Assembly (NCBI RefSeq): GCF_029227915.1
Contig: NC_079888.1
Location: forward strand, 4,475,001 to 4,539,000
Source: Hydractinia symbiolongicarpus
Lineage: Eukaryota > Cnidaria > Hydrozoa > Anthoathecata > Hydractiniidae
DNA length: 64,000 bases
Direction: 5' to 3'
A program made the translations under genes and the position numbers. The notes under the pieces were generated by a model that searched no databases, was not told the DNA's origin, and saw nothing but the letters and a program-made list of their open reading frames with translations. This document shows positions 60,901 through 64,000 of the stretch, in pieces. Within the stretch, counting starts at the first letter, position 1, and each line of letters starts with the position of its first letter.

Positions 60901-62196
60901 AAAGAATAATTGCTGCCATCTCACAAAACAGTAACTGAAATAATCATACCTAATGAATCATATGGTATCATTTTCATGTCTTTTGCATTAAACTCAGTTT
61001 CCTTCCCTCTAATCGGGAGAGGGTAAAGAAATTCATTTTCGTAGTCTCCTTTCTTAATATATGCACCTTTGTAATCTGGACTTGGACACCATCCAATGTG
61101 CAATCGGGAACTAAATTTAAGAAAAAAAGTTTATAACAAACTAACAATGAATATAAAGACATGCCTGGGGTAATGCCAATATAAGGGCTCGAAATACTAA
61201 AGTACAATACTCACCAAATAAAAACTTCCCTAAAAAACTTGTGCAAAGATAACAATTTTCTTCATTTTGGTATAACAACTAGTTATTTAAACCTGTGAAA
61301 GAATCCACTTGAATTTTTTTTAAAGTTTATATATTGTGCTTTTTATCACAATTTGTTGTAAGTTTCACTAAAAAGACACAAATAATAGGCAGCAATAATA
61401 ACAACGTTGAATTGCGTGTGACTTTACCCGTACAATAATTTATATATATAACAAAAAAATTTAAATTAGCATGCAATAAAACTTTGTTTTACCATATGAT
61501 TTGTTCTAGCCGATTAAAAAACGTAAACAATTTTTTTAAAAAATGAAGAACATTATTATAGAGGTTGTTTTATAGACGTTTTTCAAAAAAATTGTAAAAA
61601 ATAATTTTGACTTTGCCTTTTCAGACACACACAGAGTTTCCATATTATTACAAAAAATTCAACAAAATATTGCTGAGGGCAAAACTTTACTATGTGTTAT
61701 TTTTACACTGTAACAATGACGAGATACAAGGTTCATTTATCACTTTCTCATAAGTATTTCTCATAAATTACCAAACCCTTTAAAATACACACTAAAAAGC
61801 AAAAACGCACAAAAAACTAGACGGCAGCCTGTGGATGAATCCCAGGCTTGTAAGTCCTTTATACATTGCATACTATATTTACCGTGGCTAAAAAATTGCA
61901 GAGACAGAAAATGGGCATTAATATAAAAAATAAATGAAATTTTATTTACCTGAGAATATATGGCAACATTAGATGTTCACATGTGACTTCATATTCAAAT
62001 ATGTTACTTGAAAAAGTAACATTGTGGGTAATAGATTTTCCACTGAGGCGAGGAGCGTCACATTGACCATCACACAGTATATATTCAACCACTTTCACCA
62101 CAAAGCAGCTATTGGCAGGAATGTGTGTGTACACTCCATCTTTTGGAAAGACAAGTTTTCCTGACACCTTGAATTCATTTGCCTTGATCTGTACGA
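54913..62196 (-). CDS. Type I membrane protein with mucin stalk and tyrosine-motif tail (3' six exons, 5' incomplete)
   Basis: Exons in transcript order: 62196-61950, 61110-60950, 60457-60356, 59034-58270, 55893-55745, 55146-54913. Junction phases 2,1,1,1,0 all agree and the in-window part is about 552 aa. Exons 1-2 encode a Cys-containing, probably beta-sheet ectodomain (KVSGKLVFPKDGVY, IPANSCFVVKVVEY, LHIGWCPSPDYKGAY). It weakly recalls YbaY/pilotin-like folds (low confidence). Exon 3 is a six-cysteine EGF-like module (LCGTKQCDLKSESC). Exon 4 is about 255 residues, mostly TTTTTTP repeats, an O-glycosylation-type stalk. Exon 5 has one transmembrane helix (about 22 residues) followed by KGRKR. 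Exon 6 is a 77-residue tail with ENVYVDL, PPSYTVF and SPIYDEI, giving three Yxx(L/F/I) sites and a PPxY. The tail suggests SH2- or adaptor-mediated signalling or endocytosis. No signal peptide is in view, because the first exon(s) lie further 5', probably outside the window. Confidence 0.87.
56288..56870 (+). repeat. Intronic minisatellite, about 48-bp unit, roughly eleven diverged copies
   Basis: The recurring pattern is gtgattctgatatagcaaag, ttgctgcagaaaaataaaca, act/aaatt. Copies vary in length and several carry substitutions. It lies in the last long intron of the mucin-receptor gene. Open frames on both strands here (such as NCDSDIAKLLQ repeats) are artefacts of the array. Confidence 0.9.
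57282..57433 (-). CDS. Orphan exon, paralogue of the second ectodomain exon of the mucin receptor
   Basis: Bounded by a CATTTTAG acceptor and a GTATGT donor, it is open in phase 2-to-1, exactly like exon 61110-60950. Its product has GWCYSEQDKEQIQSNDY where the other exon has GWCPSPDYKGAYIKKGDY, and both continue with an I.....G......D..M pattern. It lies between the mucin exon and the transmembrane exon. It cannot follow the mucin exon (phase 1) but can follow the first ectodomain exon (phase 2) and then join the transmembrane exon (phase 1). No matching copy of the first ectodomain exon was found nearby. It is either an alternative exon or a remnant of a duplicated domain. Confidence 0.62.
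59337..60133 (+). other. Coding-like plus-strand frames inside an intron of the mucin-receptor gene
   Basis: Two plus-strand frames (59337-59651 and 59936-60133) have unusually protein-like composition, the second containing LSRSQYASLNDLPDHFRRNV. They lie opposite the receptor gene, between its EGF-like and mucin exons. They have no recognisable family and no clear splice linkage. They could be a decayed retrocopy or chance. Confidence 0.2.
61268..61450 (+). repeat. Dispersed repeat family 3, copy 2 (intronic)
   Basis: Shares with 23057-23290, in order: 'aaacctgt', 'agaatccactt', 'atattgtgctt', 'ttatcacaa', 'aataataacaac', 'gtgtgacttt' and 'gtacaataattta'. It lies in the intron between the two ectodomain exons of the mucin-receptor gene. 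Confidence 0.65.
61817..61930 (-). mobile_element. Helitron-like element, degenerate (locus 5)
   Basis: On the minus strand the 3' end is CCTGGGATTCATCCACAGG (imperfect hairpin), then CTGCCGTCTAG|T. Upstream are TAAATATAGTATGCAATGTATAAAGGAC and TGTCTCTGC, matching intact copies. The 5' end is eroded (near 61930). Confidence 0.6.
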
Positions 62197-62218
62197 CTAG
62201 AATAAAAATAACATAACC

Positions 62219-62380
62219 ACCATCATCATCATTCTCGGCTTAACGTCCGTTTTCCATGCTGGCATGGTTGGACTGGGTATATTAATGACCCTCTTCCAAT
62301 CTGATCTAGACTGTGTTAAATCTAAACTCAACTTCCTCTTTATCAAGTCTGTCCTTAATAACCCCAGCAGATATACTTAA
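62219..62380 (+). repeat. Conserved invertebrate interspersed repeat with CCATGCTGGCATGG hairpin
   Basis: (CAT)n is followed by 'cggcttaacgtccgttttcc' and the palindrome CCATGCTGGCATGG, then 'gttggactggg'. To my knowledge closely similar sequence is widespread as interspersed repeats in marine invertebrate genomes. It lies just 5' of the first in-window exon of the mucin-receptor gene. Confidence 0.6.
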
Positions 62381-64000
62381 TACAGTATGAGATATGTGAA
62401 AACACCTATATGTACACATTGTAATCAAACAAACCAGACAGTGTTGTAAATATTTACTTATCAAGGAAATAAATTATTGTCTCGGAAAAAATGTGTTGTG
62501 AGCATGTCTGTTAGGGTTTTACTTTTTTTTCGCTTTTACTTTAAAAAATACACACAAAACATTTAAAGTAACATTATTCACCCTATAGTTGTATTAGGCT
62601 AAGGAAAGTAGATAACCTTCATTATACAAGACCACGCACACGAATTTTTAGTGTTTTTATAATTAAACACCTTTTGTCATTTTTCCATCATTTCTCCAGT
62701 CATTATTAAAACAAACAAGTTAAGTTTTCAACCTCTCCAAAATAACCAATTGATTTAACAGGTTCATAAAAATGTAAAATAGGAATCAATTTATGTTTGC
62801 AGTGCTAGTTTGACAATTCACAAACGTTAAAAAGTTGATATAACAATAGAACTACTTTACAATAATGAATTGGAAAAGTTACTATCTATATTTTGTTCCA
62901 TTCGTGGTCTATTACCATAACATACCTATGCCTTAACATATTGGAAAGTCTTTTTAAAAATAAATTTTCTGGGAGGATTAATTTTACAAATTGGTAATTC
63001 AGACATATTTTGCATGTATACATATCACTAAACTTTTTATTTCCAATATTTTCAAAAAGGGGAAAAAAGAAAAAAATTCACAGAAATGTCTCCTCTAAAA
63101 ATGACAAAAAAAGCATTGTATTTCATTACATATTACGTGAAAGTAATCTTAGAGAAAGTGTGTGCATAAAATTCCTTTTCTTGATGTTACTATGGTGATA
63201 ATATATAAAGTCGTGTAAAGGGTATAGATTTCAAATAACAAAAAAAAACATCCTTAAATAGGTGCTGGTTTGCCTAAGCCTTTGTAACTTTTGCTAACCA
63301 ACATACACCAACATCTTAATTTTGATATTGGAATTTACTGTAGGTCATAATAAGTATAATAAAAAATTATTCACTCATCAGCAGTAATGTGTGCTTCATG
63401 ATTTGCAATTCATGAGACATTTATTAATCAATGGGAAAAAAAACAAGGAATTACTTATTATAACACACAATTCTTAAACATTTATTAAAATATTTTACAT
63501 ATTCTGATAAAATATGTTTCTCACCATATATTCTAAACATTGTTTTATTTCACCATGAAATTTATAATTGGTTTAAAATTAATATACATAAAAGATTTGT
63601 TCGTAATTATAGAAATGATATTTAAAAAATTGACAAAAATTATTCACTTCTTTGTATTGATGTTATTAAAACCTATTAAGCTGGATATAGAATCAATATT
63701 ATTATTTATTTTGTCAAAATTAATAAAAGCAGAACTCCAATCATAATTTAACAACTTGTGTAAAGCGGTAGTCCAGTTGCAACAGGCACTTTCCCTGGCG
63801 GAAGCAAAAATTAAACTGATCTCAAAGTGATAAGCAATCTTAAGTTTTATATAGCTGAAAAAATTATTCACTGTCTTTAAACTTTAACGCTTTATTTGTC
63901 AAATTTGCATTGAAAGTTATGTTGCATTATTAAGGACTAGTCAATAAGCTTTTGGGAAGATCAATAGGCAGGAAACAATGGGAAAGATCTGCTGTTTGAA
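62381..64000. other. Presumed 5' intron or flank of the mucin-receptor gene
   Basis: No exon with a signal peptide ending in phase 1 could be identified on the minus strand. A 75-codon minus-strand frame at 63644-63871 contains ASARESACCNWTTALHKLL, but it lacks a donor or acceptor in the needed phase. The 5' exon is therefore probably beyond the window edge. Confidence 0.4.

Overview
The window is AT-rich, intron-rich metazoan DNA, most likely from a cnidarian (probably a hydrozoan). The evidence is short exons with GT-AG introns, a mitochondrial-type fatty-acid synthesis gene, a GABA/glycine-type Cys-loop channel, secreted and membrane proteins, and many short interspersed repeats. Species assignment is inference. 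There are no bacterial operons, CRISPR arrays or rRNA genes. Gene models below were joined by eye from exons whose splice sites and codon phases agree.

Layout. About 0.74-1.56 kb (+): a two-exon secreted 114-aa protein with a dibasic-flanked two-cysteine loop, a candidate peptide-hormone precursor. 9.26-13.28 kb (+): a four-exon, 300-aa von Willebrand A-domain protein with signal peptide and hydrophobic C-terminus (probably GPI-anchored), whose metal site looks degraded. 13.5-34 kb: mainly repeats (non-autonomous Helitron-like elements with tandem dimers, two dispersed repeat families rich in TGACGTCA or related sequence, an inverted-repeat element, tRNA-derived SINEs) plus coding-like fragments. 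34.24-37.32 kb (+): a complete five-exon malonyl-CoA:ACP transacylase (MCAT), 355 aa. 37.3-42.8 kb: repeats, including a (TA)n tract of about 250 bp. 42.80-48.16 kb (-): a complete eight-exon, 495-aa anion-type Cys-loop receptor subunit. 49-54.9 kb: another Helitron-like copy, a possible small two-exon gene at 52.4-52.8 kb, and a roughly 330-bp tandem repeat. 54.91-62.20 kb (-): the last six exons of a type I membrane protein. It has a two-exon beta-rich ectodomain, an EGF-like exon, a long Thr/Pro mucin stalk, one transmembrane segment, and a tail with YxxL/I/F motifs and a PPxY. Its first exon(s) lie beyond the window or were not recognised.

The genes do not form one pathway. MCAT acts in mitochondrial type II fatty-acid synthesis. 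The Cys-loop subunit, the candidate peptide precursor, the VWA protein and the mucin receptor are cell-surface or secreted products. The most notable observations are an orphan exon in the mucin-receptor gene that is phase-compatible with a stalkless isoform, the candidate cyclic peptide precursor, a VWA protein with a broken MIDAS, and head-to-tail dimers of a tiny Helitron-like element.
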